From the NCBI GenBank assembly GCA_944326555.1, contig CALVEK010000017.1:1-44172 (forward strand): a stretch of DNA of 44,172 nt, read 5' to 3'. The notes under the pieces were generated by a model. That model was not told the DNA's origin. It did not search any database and saw nothing but the letters and a program-made list of their open reading frames with translations. Positions 28,765-38,600 of this stretch are shown here, piece by piece. The DNA comes from Candidatus Gastranaerophilales bacterium. GTDB lineage: Bacteria; Cyanobacteriota; Vampirovibrionia; Gastranaerophilales; Gastranaerophilaceae. Each line of letters opens with the position of its first letter. The first letter of the stretch is position 1. The translations under genes were made by a program, and so were the position numbers.

Positions 28765-29145
28765 TTCATTTACGAGATGGTCTTTGGAATCTATGTAATC
28801 AGATATTATTTTGAATATTTTTAGCAATCTTTCTCTGTCGTGCAAATGAAGATAACCTATTAAAACCTCAAAGCCTGTAGCTAATCTGTGCAGAGATTGA
28901 TTTATTTTTCTTGCAGAAGAAATTTGAATGTTTCTTCCTCTTCGAATAAGGTCGCTTTCTTTTTCTGTAAGATGAGGTTCTAACATATCAAGCAATTCAC
29001 ATTGAAAAGAAGCTCTTACCAATTTGGTATTTATTTTGTGCATTTTTGACAAATTTGAGGTTATAAGGATAATTTTTTCTCTTATAAAAACCTCATATAC
29101 GGCATCTCCAAGATGCGCGTAACATTTTAAGTTTAATTCTTCCAT
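28762..29145 (-). CDS. mrnC: Mini-ribonuclease III
   Basis: A 127-aa RNase III-like catalytic domain without a dsRNA-binding domain, as in MrnC, which matures 23S rRNA in Bacillus and is also found in Cyanobacteria. Visible motifs: YAHLGDAVYEVFIRE (catalytic Asp), LTEKESDLIRRGRNIQ, and LATGFEVLIGYLHLHDRERL (second acidic region). Complete at typical length. It is divergent from the 92-aa gene and convergent with the small-protein unit. Confidence 0.92.
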   Translation of the reverse strand: MEELNLKCYAHLGDAVYEVFIREKIILITSNLSKMHKINTKLVRASFQCELLDMLEPHLTEKESDLIRRGRNIQISSARKINQSLHRLATGFEVLIGYLHLHDRERLLKIFKIISDYIDSKDHLVNE

Positions 29146-29206
29146 AGGAAAATTATATTATTTGTTTTAAGTTTTGTAAACATTTCTTTAATTTACAAAT
29201 GACTTG

Positions 29207-29236
29207 TTGACGTATAAAAAATTATTCTTATATAGA
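29207..29236 (+). promoter_or_regulatory. Putative sigma-70 promoter abutting the 92-aa gene
   Basis: TTGACG (29207-29212), an 18-base spacer, then TATAGA (29231-29236). The ATG follows only four bases after the -10 box and no Shine-Dalgarno is present, so a transcript from here would be leaderless or would start inside the gene. Confidence 0.45.
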
Positions 29237-29240
29237 AAAT

Positions 29241-29519
29241 ATGAGTAATATGAATATGATAAATCCCGCAAACTATTACAATCCGTTTGCCAAATATAAT
29301 TATGTAAGTAAGACAAGAGGTGTCTATATTCCAAAAGACTCTGAACCGTTATTGAAGAATATTGATACTTCTCTTTATGAGACAAAATCCACAAGTATAT
29401 ATAGCGATAATTATGATGCCGAGGCAGATGTTTTACAAAGCATGAATGATTACACTGACTGTAAAAATATTGAATCAGGTAATTTGCTCGGATTTTTAGA
29501 TAAATTGTTTAAGAAATAA
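29241..29519 (+). CDS. Hypothetical protein with NPFAKY motif, 92 aa
   Basis: Not a family I recognise. It carries YYNPFAKYNY near residues 12-21, echoing NPFANYT of the 62-aa proteins, one of which is encoded 0.5 kb upstream. The rest is Asn, Tyr and Asp-rich and ends in a short amphipathic helix, LLGFLDKLFKK. Start choice is uncertain: three in-frame ATGs (29241, 29250, 29256) and no ribosome site; a good promoter sits directly ahead. It may be translated without a leader. Confidence 0.65.
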   Translation: MSNMNMINPANYYNPFAKYNYVSKTRGVYIPKDSEPLLKNIDTSLYETKSTSIYSDNYDAEADVLQSMNDYTDCKNIESGNLLGFLDKLFKK

Positions 29520-29666
29520 TTATATAGTCGTGTGGCTTTTCTTTTATTTTCACGTTTGTTTCAAATATTTTAAATTTCTTGTTCCAAACTTTAAAGAATT
29601 TGCACCACCCTTTGTTTATGCTAAAATTTTGGTATAGATAGATTTAATATAATTAGGGGTGGAGAA

Positions 29667-32216
29667 TTGAGCCAGCAGAATTTATTTGAGGACGGTAAAA
29701 TTGTACCGGTTAATATAAGAGATGAGATGAAACGTTCTTACATCGATTATGCGATGTCTGTTATTGTGGGACGTGCATTGCCTGATGTTAGAGATGGTCT
29801 GAAACCTGTACACAGACGTATTCTTTTTGCAATGAACGAATTGGGAATGACTCCTGATAAACCGTTTAAAAAAAGTGCCAGAATCGTCGGTGAAGTTTTA
29901 GGTAAATATCACCCGCATGGTGATTCTGCGGTTTATGAGTCTTTGGTACGTATGGCTCAAGATTTTTCAACAAGATACCAAACAATTGACGGACATGGCA
30001 ACTTCGGTTCTGTAGATGGCGACTCTGCCGCTGCTATGCGTTATACAGAAGCCAGAATGCACAAAATTACGCAATCAATGTTAGCAGATATAGATTGTGA
30101 AACTGTTGATTTTACACCAAACTTTGACGGTTCTTTGCAAGAGCCTGCTGTTTTGCCTGTAAGATTGCCAATGCTTTTGCTAAACGGTGTATCAGGGATT
30201 GCTGTTGGTATGGCTACAAATATTCCGCCGCATAACCTCTGTGAAATTGTTGATGGTACTGTTGCTTTGATTGATAATCCCGAGATTACGATTGAAGGAT
30301 TAATGGAACATATTAAAGGACCCGATTTTCCGACTGCTGCGACAATTGTCGGTTTGCAGGATATCAGACAGGCCTACATGACAGGTCGCGGCTCTATTAA
30401 GATGAGAGCTGTTGCTCAGTTTGAAGAAATTCCTGGAGGGGCTGGCAGACAAGCTAGAACTGCAATTATTGTTACCGAAATTCCTTATCAGGTTAACAAA
30501 GCTATGTTAATAGAAAAAATTGCTGAACTTGTTCGTGATAAGAAGATTGACGGTATCTCAGATTTGCGTGATGAATCAGACCGTGAGGGTATGAGAATTG
30601 TTATAGAGCTTAAACGTGATGCAAAACCTGAAGTTGTTAAAAACAATTTGTTTAAATATACACAATTAAGCACTACTTTTGGTGTTAATATGGTTGCTCT
30701 TGTCGGAAAACAGCCGAGACTCATGAATCTTTACGAAGTTTTAAATGAGTTTGTTGAACACAGAGTTGAAGTTGTAACAAGAAGAACTATCTTCTTCTTA
30801 AAGAAAGCAAAAATAAGAGCACACATCTTAGAAGGTTTGATTATAGCTCTTGGTAGTTTGGATGAAGTTATTGAACTTATCAAAAAATCAAAAACTACTG
30901 ATGAAGCAAGAACCGGTTTGATGAGTCGATTTGGCTTAGATGCTGATCAGGCAAATGCTATTTTAGAAATGCAATTACGTCGTTTGACAGGTTTGGAACA
31001 AGATAAAATCAAAGCTGAATACGATGATTTGAAAAAGAAAATTGCTGAATACGAAGCTATTCTTGCTGACAGACAGAAAGTTTTAAACATCATCAAAGAT
31101 GAACTTTTAGAAGATAAAGAAAAATACGGCGATGACAGAAGAACTCAAATCGTTCCTGAAGCTGACGAAATGACTATAGAAGATTTGACACCAAATGTTC
31201 CTATGGCTGTGTTTATCACTCGTCAAGGATATTTGAAACGTATTTCTTTAGACACTTTTGAAAGACAAAATCGTGCTACAAGAGGCAAAGGTGGCATAAA
31301 GACCAAAGAAGATGATGATGTAGATCAATTCTTTACAGCTATGATGCATGACAAGGTATTGTTCTTCTCTTCTAAAGGTACGGTATATAGTCTTAACGTA
31401 TACGAGTTCCCTGAGGGTGGAAGACAGGCAAAAGGTCTGCCTATTATCAATGTTTTGCCGCTTGAACAAGATGAGCAAATTACGGCAGTTGTTCCTGTTA
31501 GCGACTTTAAGTCCGCATCAAATCTCATCATGCTTACACAAAAAGGTTATATCAAGAGAATTTCACTTGATAACTTCGAAAACATTAGAAAAAGCGGCAT
31601 AATTGCAATTGGCTTGGAAGATGGTGATACATTATGTTGGGTAAAACAGGCTCAAGATAATGATGAGGTAATCATCGGTACTTCTTGCGGTATGGCAATA
31701 AGATTCCCAATTAGTGATTTAAGACCTTTAGGAAGAAGTGCAAGAGGTGTTAACTCAATGAAGTTAAGAGCCGGTGATAAACTTATAGGTTGTGATATTG
31801 TCCCTCGTGATTACGATGCTGATTTGTTGGTTGTAACATCTGACGGATTTGGTAAGAGATCTAAATTATCCGAGTTCAGACCTCAAAACAGAGGAGGTAT
31901 CGGTTTGATTGCTACTAAATTCAAAACTTCCTCATCCAGACTGGTAGCTTTGACAATTGTTGAAGAAGACAATGAAATCATGGTTGTTACACAAAACGGT
32001 GTAGTTTCAAGAATAAAAGCAGATTGTATATCACGTCAGGGTAGACCTGCAACAGGTGTCAAGATACAGAACCTAATGGATGGTGATTCTGTATGTACAA
32101 TTAATAAAATTGTAGACCCTGATACTGATGAAACAGAAACAACTTCTGACGGTGCTGTTGCCGGTGGAGAACAAGATTCATCAGTTGAGCAAAAGAGTAT
32201 TCTTGATGATATGTAA
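29667..32216 (+). CDS. gyrA: DNA gyrase subunit A (ParC possible)
   Basis: An 849-aa type IIA topoisomerase breakage-reunion subunit. It starts at TTG with AGGGGTGGAG upstream. Visible: [20 protein letters not shown], quinolone-region [17 protein letters not shown] with S87 and E91 (the usual sensitive-type residues), catalytic Y126 in [10 protein letters not shown], and a C-terminal six-bladed DNA-wrapping domain from about residue 520. The GyrA box, normally Q(R/K)RGG(R/K)G, reads QNRATRG (534-540), losing both glycines. It still looks more like GyrA than ParC overall, but the altered box leaves topoisomerase IV-like relaxation possible. No gyrB is adjacent. Confidence 0.88.
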   Translation: MSQQNLFEDGKIVPVNIRDEMKRSYIDYAMSVIVGRALPDVRDGLKPVHRRILFAMNELGMTPDKPFKKSARIVGEVLGKYHPHGDSAVYESLVRMAQDFSTRYQTIDGHGNFGSVDGDSAAAMRYTEARMHKITQSMLADIDCETVDFTPNFDGSLQEPAVLPVRLPMLLLNGVSGIAVGMATNIPPHNLCEIVDGTVALIDNPEITIEGLMEHIKGPDFPTAATIVGLQDIRQAYMTGRGSIKMRAVAQFEEIPGGAGRQARTAIIVTEIPYQVNKAMLIEKIAELVRDKKIDGISDLRDESDREGMRIVIELKRDAKPEVVKNNLFKYTQLSTTFGVNMVALVGKQPRLMNLYEVLNEFVEHRVEVVTRRTIFFLKKAKIRAHILEGLIIALGSLDEVIELIKKSKTTDEARTGLMSRFGLDADQANAILEMQLRRLTGLEQDKIKAEYDDLKKKIAEYEAILADRQKVLNIIKDELLEDKEKYGDDRRTQIVPEADEMTIEDLTPNVPMAVFITRQGYLKRISLDTFERQNRATRGKGGIKTKEDDDVDQFFTAMMHDKVLFFSSKGTVYSLNVYEFPEGGRQAKGLPIINVLPLEQDEQITAVVPVSDFKSASNLIMLTQKGYIKRISLDNFENIRKSGIIAIGLEDGDTLCWVKQAQDNDEVIIGTSCGMAIRFPISDLRPLGRSARGVNSMKLRAGDKLIGCDIVPRDYDADLLVVTSDGFGKRSKLSEFRPQNRGGIGLIATKFKTSSSRLVALTIVEEDNEIMVVTQNGVVSRIKADCISRQGRPATGVKIQNLMDGDSVCTINKIVDPDTDETETTSDGAVAGGEQDSSVEQKSILDDM

Positions 32217-32242
32217 TATGTGAAAACATTTATATAAAAAAT

Positions 32243-32275
32243 AAAAGGCACCTATAAAACAGGTGCCTTTTGTTT
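32243..32275. terminator. Bidirectional rho-independent terminator
   Basis: AAAAGGCACCT (32243-32253) and AGGTGCCTTTT (32261-32271) with a seven-base loop, between convergent gyrA and the GlgA-like gene. Confidence 0.9.
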
Positions 32276-32292
32276 ATTTGATTCTCATCCAA

Positions 32293-35145
32293 TTATGCCG
32301 TAACTTTTTGCGGTTCATTTATTACTTTCATATCAGCAAGTATTTTTAGATACTGGTCAATGGGTCCATCTTTTACTAACCAGCCATGGTCTGTTTCCAG
32401 TGAACTTTTTAGCATCTTTCCGAATTTTTCTTTGTCTTCAAAGATATTAACAGCCTTTTCAAAGACCTTACCCAGGTTTTCTCCGTTAATTTTAACGGCA
32501 TCTATATTAGGATCAAATCTGTGTTGGTATTTCACAAACAATGCGTTGAGTCCGTCTGTGAGATTTGCAGTTAATCCTCCGACTTCATTTGTGATAGGTA
32601 TAGAACCGTTAAATTTAGCATTTTCTTTATGAACAAGTCCAAAAGGTTCAAACCAGCTGGGCATTGGTGTAAAGTCTGCCATCATTTTACATCCGTTGTA
32701 TCTTCCGGGTTCGGAGAACAAGCTGGTTGCAACCATTCGTTTTGCAGCTTGCGGATTTGTCTTTGCAAGTTCTTTTTTTGCATCAAGGAAGAAGTTCATG
32801 TATCTTGGGTCTGCTCCTATACCTTGGATATAAAAGACAGGATAGTTCGTGCCTTTGTAGTTTTTGTAGAATTCCAAAATTCCTTGAGCGTATATGTTAA
32901 CACCCTTTTGGTCTTCAATTCTTCCTGCCAGTGTAAATACAGGTGTCTCAACAGTTACTCCTGTTAAGTCTGTAAGCTCAGGCATGTACATTTTGAGAGG
33001 ATTGTCTTTGCCTGCGGAATTTTTGGCTGTTTCCACTTCTTTAACAATTTTGTTAACAAGATAAACTTCTTTGTTATGGTTGTGCCAATCCAAAATATTT
33101 GCATATTTGTTGTATGGAATTATTGAATTTTCTGGCAAATTCAAATCTTTTTCCATTGTTCTTGCTACTTTTTCTGAAAGAATATTATTTGAAGTGTCGC
33201 AGCCATTGTTTATACCAATAAGCGTTTTTGTATTTTTAACAAGGTTTGTATCTTGTTCGTTTTTCAATGCTATGCTTTTTACGTAGTCTTCGTTTGCATA
33301 TTCAAATAGTCTTGCTCTCATTTTGAAGATATCGTGAACAGTTCCGCCAAAACCGCTGTGTGTCGAGATATCTTTTCCGTATTGTTCGGACACAGGTATT
33401 AATATGTCAGAATAGCTAGCTGCCATCATCTGCGGGTTGACATCTTTTCCTGTCATCATTGCATTCCAAAGATGCTGTGGTAATCCTGCCTTATCTTTTA
33501 CAACTGCAACATCGGGCATGAATGCGTTTTCTACAATTTTTGCGGCGTGTTCTCCAAACATTATATTGAACATTCTTTCTTGGCTGTAGCCCACGCAGCC
33601 TTTATATTCAACATTATGGAGTATTGTCATGATAGGTATGTTTTGCAGTTTGTCTGCTTTTTGCGGATCCATGCCATAGTATTTTTTGATGGTAGTAAGT
33701 TGTCTTAAAATTGCAGAAATTGGTCCTGTATGCCAGTCGTTACCTATGATTGCATCAGCTCCGAGTTTAAAATATTCTTTTTCCGGCTTATTTGTTTTTG
33801 GGTTAATTATTACATTACCCGCTTTGTCTACTTTATCAAGAGCATTGAGTACAAATTCGCTTTCGTCTGCTCTATAAAGCTGCTCTGTGAAGAATTTTGA
33901 GAAGTAAGTCATTCTTTCTGTTTCGCCTGAAGCCAGTGAGTCGTTTCTATAAAGATTGAATTTTTCACCTTCGTTCAGTTTACGAGCAGAAAGGTCGAAT
34001 TTTTTAGAATCATAGAATACTGTTCTGTATTTTCCGTATGCTTCTATCTCTTTAGTTTGTTTGTTTTGGAATATTTTTACAAAATCTGTTTCGTAAGTTT
34101 CTCCATTTTTTAGTGCTTTAGCGATTTCTGAGCGTATTTCTTTTGAAAATCTCGGTTTTAGTGTTTTGTAGTCAACGGGTGCTTCCATCATGTCTGTAAT
34201 ATATACGTTGACTTTTTCTTGTTGAATACCCTTTTCTGTATGTATAGGAACAATCATTTCCTGTACTTTGTTAAGCGTTGCAAGGGTATCTTTTCTCGTT
34301 GTATCTTTTTCTATTATTGTTCTTACATATTCGTATTGTCCCTCAAATTTGCCTGTTTCAGGAGAGATTTTGGCAACTTTAGAATAGAATTGATTTTGCG
34401 CAACCTGTCCTGTATAAAGAGGGGTATCCAATATCATTGCACCTTTTTGTTTGCCGTTTAGGACTGCTGCAAGGTTTGATGCTATATCTTTAGGTACAAC
34501 TGCCATTCCGCCTGCTTTGTTGAATGGTACAAGTTCTGAGGTTGGCATTCTTACTATTGAATATCTTGGTGGGGTATTTGTTCTTTGTGTCAGTCCAAAT
34601 ATTCTCTTTGTCGGTTCTGTTCTAAGAACTTTTCTCATTTCTTCTTCAACTTTACCTGTTATCTCGCTTACAATAGTACCAAGATTCATTTCTACCCCGA
34701 ACACATTAACTTTTCTCGTTTGGTATATTCCAGGAACATCAAAGTTTGGTTTGGGTATACTGTCGATTCTGTAGTTAAGAGAGTTCGCTACATCATCTGT
34801 TTTTTGTGAAATGTTGGAGACGTTCTTTTCTATACCGTTTTTGAGATTTTCTATTGTATTTGTAAGTGTTTCGAATTGTTTGTTTGTATTGCCAATCAGT
34901 TGTTTAAGCTGTTTTGTTGATTTAAAATTCTTGTGCAACGCTACTCCAGCAACGCCAAGTGATGCCAGCGCAACCGCTGAGCTGACATAAGTCAGTTTTT
35001 TTAGCTGTTTGCCGTCTGTGTTTTCAAGTACCTGATTGTTGCTCTGCAAATTTTGTCCATTTTGCTGTGGTGGAACCAAATTAAAATTAAATCCCTTTGT
35101 TGGAAAGTTTTCTGTTCCGAATGAAATTTTCTTAATTGCACACAT
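32293..35145 (-). CDS. Membrane-anchored GlgA-like glycosyltransferase, 950 aa
   Basis: A GT5 glucan synthase-like protein twice the usual 480 aa. N-terminus: KISFG motif, Gln/Asn-rich stretch, one hydrophobic helix (about 51-70), coiled coil (75-122). GT5 signatures follow: TSELVPFNKAGGMAVVPKDI (202-221, equivalent to the KTGGL ADP-glucose loop, with Asn-Lys-Ala), NDWHTG (469-474), ILHNVEYKG, SDILIPVSEQYG, GINNGCD, FTLAGRIEDQKG (737-748), PSWFEPFGL (829-837) and NEVGGLTANL. Large insertions lie between 230 and 465. It may extend glycogen near a membrane; with malQ it suggests a polyglucan cycle. A related glucosyl- or mannosyltransferase is possible. Its start has an AAGAGGA-like site. Confidence 0.75.
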   Translation of the reverse strand: MCAIKKISFGTENFPTKGFNFNLVPPQQNGQNLQSNNQVLENTDGKQLKKLTYVSSAVALASLGVAGVALHKNFKSTKQLKQLIGNTNKQFETLTNTIENLKNGIEKNVSNISQKTDDVANSLNYRIDSIPKPNFDVPGIYQTRKVNVFGVEMNLGTIVSEITGKVEEEMRKVLRTEPTKRIFGLTQRTNTPPRYSIVRMPTSELVPFNKAGGMAVVPKDIASNLAAVLNGKQKGAMILDTPLYTGQVAQNQFYSKVAKISPETGKFEGQYEYVRTIIEKDTTRKDTLATLNKVQEMIVPIHTEKGIQQEKVNVYITDMMEAPVDYKTLKPRFSKEIRSEIAKALKNGETYETDFVKIFQNKQTKEIEAYGKYRTVFYDSKKFDLSARKLNEGEKFNLYRNDSLASGETERMTYFSKFFTEQLYRADESEFVLNALDKVDKAGNVIINPKTNKPEKEYFKLGADAIIGNDWHTGPISAILRQLTTIKKYYGMDPQKADKLQNIPIMTILHNVEYKGCVGYSQERMFNIMFGEHAAKIVENAFMPDVAVVKDKAGLPQHLWNAMMTGKDVNPQMMAASYSDILIPVSEQYGKDISTHSGFGGTVHDIFKMRARLFEYANEDYVKSIALKNEQDTNLVKNTKTLIGINNGCDTSNNILSEKVARTMEKDLNLPENSIIPYNKYANILDWHNHNKEVYLVNKIVKEVETAKNSAGKDNPLKMYMPELTDLTGVTVETPVFTLAGRIEDQKGVNIYAQGILEFYKNYKGTNYPVFYIQGIGADPRYMNFFLDAKKELAKTNPQAAKRMVATSLFSEPGRYNGCKMMADFTPMPSWFEPFGLVHKENAKFNGSIPITNEVGGLTANLTDGLNALFVKYQHRFDPNIDAVKINGENLGKVFEKAVNIFEDKEKFGKMLKSSLETDHGWLVKDGPIDQYLKILADMKVINEPQKVTA

Positions 35146-35433
35146 TTTTATATCCTCTTTTCATTACACACAAAAATTGCAGAATTTTATCGCGAAATAT
35201 TTTGCGCAATACATTACTTTTGCAGGCATAGTCCCCTCTATGCAAACAAAATTTAAATAAGTAATAATGCAGTAAAAATCGGTAATAACATTTACCGTTA
35301 CTGATTATAAATTGCTGAATATTTTTTTGTCAATAAGTCTTGCAGGTATTTTTTTGATTTTTAATTGCTTTACTATTTCTTATGTTTTTATGACAATATG
35401 TTTGTACGGACTAATATAGATATGAGGTGTATT

Positions 35434-36639
35434 ATGAAAAAATCTATTCTTGATTTAGGCGATATCAAGGGTAAAAGAGCTTTGATTCGTGTTGATGTCA
35501 ATGTTCCAATGGATGAAAATAAAAATGTAACAGATGACACAAGAATTCAAGCTATTATTCCTACTGTTAAGGCTTTGAAAGAAAAAGGTGCAAAAATTAT
35601 TTTGATGGCTCACCTTGGCAGACCAAAAGGAGAATGGAAGGTTGCAGAATTTTCTTTGGAACCTGTTGCAAAATATTTGTCAAAAGTTCTTGGCGAAGAT
35701 GTATTATTTGTAAAATCTCCTGTAGGTGAAGGTGCAGATAAAGAACTTGAAGCATTGAAAGACGGTCAGGTTGCATTGTTGGAAAATATCAGATTCTACA
35801 AAGCTGAAGAAGCAAAAGACGATGATATGACTTTTGCAAATGAATTGGCTAAACTTGGTGATTTCTATGTAAATGATGCTTTTGGTGCTGCTCACAGAAA
35901 CCACACATCTACTTCAAAACTTGCTAAAGTTTTGAAACCGGCTGTTGCAGGTTTGTTGATGGAAAAAGAAATCAGATGCTTATCTCAAGCTCTTGATAAT
36001 CCTGTAAGACCTTTTACTGCTGTAGTTGGTGGTGCAAAAGTTTCTTCTAAAATAGGTGTTTTAGAAAACCTAATCGATAAAGTAGATAACCTAATTATCG
36101 GTGGTGGTATGGCTTATACATTTGTTAAAGCAAATGGCGGAAAAATTGGTAACTCTATTTGCGAAGATGATCAAATGGATGTTGCAAAAGCTATCGAAAA
36201 GAAAGCTGCTGATAAAGGCGTTAAAATTGTAATGGCAACAGATGTATTGGCAACTGATGATTTTTCAGGCAAAGGTACAAACAAGATTGTTCCTGTTGAT
36301 GCCATTCCTGATGGATTTGAAGGTGTTGATGCAGGTCCTGATACTCAAAAAGCATTTGCTGAAGTTATCAAAAATTCAAAAACAATTCTTATGAACGGAC
36401 CTGTTGGTGCTTTTGAAAATCCTGCATTTGCAGAAGGTACAAAGGCTGTTTTGAACGCTATTGTTGAAGCTACTAAAAATGGTGCTGTTTCTGTTATTGG
36501 TGGTGGAGATTCTGTTTCAGCCGCTAAACAGTTCTGCAAGGCTGAAGACTTCACTCACGTTTCAACAGGCGGAGGTGCTTCTTTGGAATTTATCGAAGGT
36601 AAAGTTCTTCCAGGCGTTGCAGCTTTGGACGAAAAGTAA
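35434..36639 (+). CDS. pgk: Phosphoglycerate kinase
   Basis: A 401-aa glycolytic enzyme making ATP from 1,3-bisphosphoglycerate. Visible: RVDVNVPMDENKNVTDDTRI, LMAHLGRPKGEW, LENIRFYKAEE, NDAFGAAHRNHTST, VVGGAKVSSKIGVLENL, GGGMAYTFVKA, MNGPVGAFENPAF and VIGGGDSVSAA with STGGGASLEF. The frame stays open to 35365, but GAGGTG five bases ahead of the ATG at 35434 and family length decide the start. The gene is codon-adapted and ends in a strong terminator, so it is likely well expressed. Confidence 0.97.
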   Translation: MKKSILDLGDIKGKRALIRVDVNVPMDENKNVTDDTRIQAIIPTVKALKEKGAKIILMAHLGRPKGEWKVAEFSLEPVAKYLSKVLGEDVLFVKSPVGEGADKELEALKDGQVALLENIRFYKAEEAKDDDMTFANELAKLGDFYVNDAFGAAHRNHTSTSKLAKVLKPAVAGLLMEKEIRCLSQALDNPVRPFTAVVGGAKVSSKIGVLENLIDKVDNLIIGGGMAYTFVKANGGKIGNSICEDDQMDVAKAIEKKAADKGVKIVMATDVLATDDFSGKGTNKIVPVDAIPDGFEGVDAGPDTQKAFAEVIKNSKTILMNGPVGAFENPAFAEGTKAVLNAIVEATKNGAVSVIGGGDSVSAAKQFCKAEDFTHVSTGGGASLEFIEGKVLPGVAALDEK

Positions 36640-36663
36640 GAATTTTTTAAAATTCTTTAATAT

Positions 36664-36698
36664 AAAAGGGATTGGATTTTATTTCCAATCCCTTTTTT
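36664..36698 (+). terminator. Rho-independent terminator of pgk
   Basis: AAAAGGGATTGGA (36664-36676) and TCCAATCCCTTTT (36684-36696) with a seven-base loop and T-run. Confidence 0.92.
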
Positions 36699-36734
36699 GT
36701 TATGATTAGCTCGTAAGTTGAAGAAAGAAATTGT

Positions 36735-37955
36735 ATGCATAAGATTATTGAACTGGCCGAAGAAAAAGTACAACAGCATTTTAAACATGTTGATAAAGTT
36801 AAAGAATATAATCAGGAAAAAGTGTTGTCTGCTTTTAGAAAGCATAAAATCGGACTTGAACATTTTTCAACGGTGAGCGGATACGGACATGATGACATGG
36901 GGCGTGAAGCATTGGACAAAGTTTTTGCTGATGTTTTTAAAACTGAGGCTGCGATTGTCAGAAATCATTTTGTTTCAGGTACTCATGCTATTGCTTGCGC
37001 GTTATTTGGTAACTTGAGATATGGGGAGAAACTTGTTTCTGTTGTAGGTACTCCTTACGACACAATGGAAGAAGTTATTGGAACAAGAGGTAACTACAGA
37101 GCTTCTTTAATGGGACATGGCGTAAAATATGAAGAAATCCCTCTTGTCAATAATCAGGATGTCGATTTTGATAAACTTGAAAAAGTTATTGATAAATCAG
37201 TTAATATGGTAACCATTCAACGCTCAAGAGGTTATTCGACGAGAAAATCTTTGGATATTGCTACAACAAAAAAAGTTATAGATATAGTTAAGTCAAAAAA
37301 TCCTGATTGTATCTGCTTTGTTGATAATTGTTATTGCGAATTTGTTGAAAAAGAAGAACCATTGGAAATTGGTGCAGATATTGTTGCAGGTTCTTTAATT
37401 AAAAATCCGGGCGGTGGTATTGTTGAGACAGGCGGTTATATCGCAGGCAAACAGGAGTTTGTTGAACAAGCTGCATACAGATTGACTGCTCCGGGTATAG
37501 GACCTGATGGTGGGGCTATGCTTAATCAGTCAAGATTGATTTTTCAAGGCCTTTTTATGGCACCGTCTGTTGTCTCAGAAGCAATAAAAGGTGCTATTCT
37601 TGCCTCTCAGGTTTTTGAAGATATAGGTTTTGTCTCTACACCAAAGCCTAATGTTGTTAGAACTGACCTTATACAGACAATAGAATTTGGTAAACCAGAA
37701 CCGTTATTGGCTTTTTGTAAGGCTTTGCAACACAATTCTCCGATAGAATCATATTTAACACCTGTTCCTGACGAAGTCCCTGGGTATGACGACAAATTAG
37801 TAATGGCTGGAGGTAGTTTTATCGAAGGCTCAACAATAGAGCTTTCTGCTGATGGTCCTATGAGAGAACCTTATGCTGTTTATATGCAAGGCGGATTAAA
37901 TTATGCCCATGTGAAAATTGCTTTGGATGGCGTGTTAAAAGAATTAGGTTTATAG
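36735..37955 (+). CDS. PLP lyase of the methionine gamma-lyase/aluminium-resistance family
   Basis: A 406-aa fold-type I PLP enzyme of the family variously annotated as methionine gamma-lyase-like or aluminium resistance protein (YnbB-like). Visible: STVSGYGHDDMGREALDKVF near the N-terminus, NHFVSGTHAIACALFG, VGTPYDTMEEVIG, VTIQRSRGYSTRKSL, CICFVDNCYCEFVE (PLP Asp), and K223 in AGSLIKNPGGGIVETGGYI as the Schiff-base lysine. The true substrate is unsettled for the family; it probably acts on a sulfur or related amino acid. Single gene with its own terminator. Confidence 0.9.
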   Translation: MHKIIELAEEKVQQHFKHVDKVKEYNQEKVLSAFRKHKIGLEHFSTVSGYGHDDMGREALDKVFADVFKTEAAIVRNHFVSGTHAIACALFGNLRYGEKLVSVVGTPYDTMEEVIGTRGNYRASLMGHGVKYEEIPLVNNQDVDFDKLEKVIDKSVNMVTIQRSRGYSTRKSLDIATTKKVIDIVKSKNPDCICFVDNCYCEFVEKEEPLEIGADIVAGSLIKNPGGGIVETGGYIAGKQEFVEQAAYRLTAPGIGPDGGAMLNQSRLIFQGLFMAPSVVSEAIKGAILASQVFEDIGFVSTPKPNVVRTDLIQTIEFGKPEPLLAFCKALQHNSPIESYLTPVPDEVPGYDDKLVMAGGSFIEGSTIELSADGPMREPYAVYMQGGLNYAHVKIALDGVLKELGL

Positions 37956-37980
37956 TTATACTCTTAACATATTCAAAATA

Positions 37981-38013
37981 AAAAACACCTCCAAGATAAG
38001 GAGGTGTTTTTTG
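37981..38013. terminator. Bidirectional rho-independent terminator
   Basis: AAAAACACCTCC (37981-37992) and GGAGGTGTTTTT (38000-38011), seven-base loop, runs of A and T on either side, between convergent genes. Confidence 0.92.
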
Positions 38014-38032
38014 TATTTTCTTATTTAAAGAC

Positions 38033-38479
38033 TTATTTTGCAGGTGTTGCATTAAGGTTTTTGATTATGCTGTCAGATATATCAACAGCACCATACAATG
38101 TATTGTTGCTTGTCAAAATTAAAGCGTATGTGCCTTTTTTACCTTCTTCATCAATTGCTTTTTTTACATCTTTTTCTAAGCCTTGAAGTGCTGCAATTTT
38201 ATCTTTTTGGAGTTTATCCATTTTTGACTTTAATTCTTTAGCATATTTTTCTTCAAGTTTTTTTCTTTCTGCATCTGTTGTTGCAGCTACAACACTTTTT
38301 TGTGCATCAACGATGAATACTCTAATGTCAGCTTCTCTCTTTTGGAATGTTTGGTTAATTACCGCTGTCTTTTTATATCCTTTTAGCACTTTTTCTAAAT
38401 CAACAGATGCGTATTTATCTGCTGCAAAAACAGGTGCGGTCAAAGACAATAGTGCAATGAGTGTTAATAATTTTTTCAT
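38033..38479 (-). CDS. OmpH/Skp-like periplasmic chaperone
   Basis: A 148-aa exported protein. Signal peptide MKKLLTLIALLSLTAPVFA with AxA-type cleavage, then YASVDLEKVLKGYKKT (the typical Skp start 'vDlekvl'), a long charged helical hairpin (about residues 45-115), and a C-terminal strand region ALILTSNNTLYGAVDISDSII. This is the OmpH family, whose members escort outer-membrane proteins, implying a diderm envelope. It is 121 bases downstream of another small exported protein on the same strand. Confidence 0.88.
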   Translation of the reverse strand: MKKLLTLIALLSLTAPVFAADKYASVDLEKVLKGYKKTAVINQTFQKREADIRVFIVDAQKSVVAATTDAERKKLEEKYAKELKSKMDKLQKDKIAALQGLEKDVKKAIDEEGKKGTYALILTSNNTLYGAVDISDSIIKNLNATPAK

Positions 38480-38558
38480 TAATTTTTCTCTCTTCTTAGT
38501 GTAATACTCTTTATTTAAAACAGATTATCATATTTGTAGCTATTAGTAAACTGTTACA

Positions 38559-38599
38559 CAATAAGAAGCGGACATTGTAAATGCCCGCTTCTCTTATTG
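38559..38599 (-). terminator. Imperfect hairpin between two exported-protein genes
   Basis: AGAAGCGGACAT (38564-38575) and ATGCCCGCTTCT (38581-38592), one mismatch, extended by AATAAG/CTTATT. The T-run on the minus strand is weak, so it may attenuate rather than fully stop transcription into the OmpH-like gene. Confidence 0.6.
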
Positions 38600-38600
38600 A

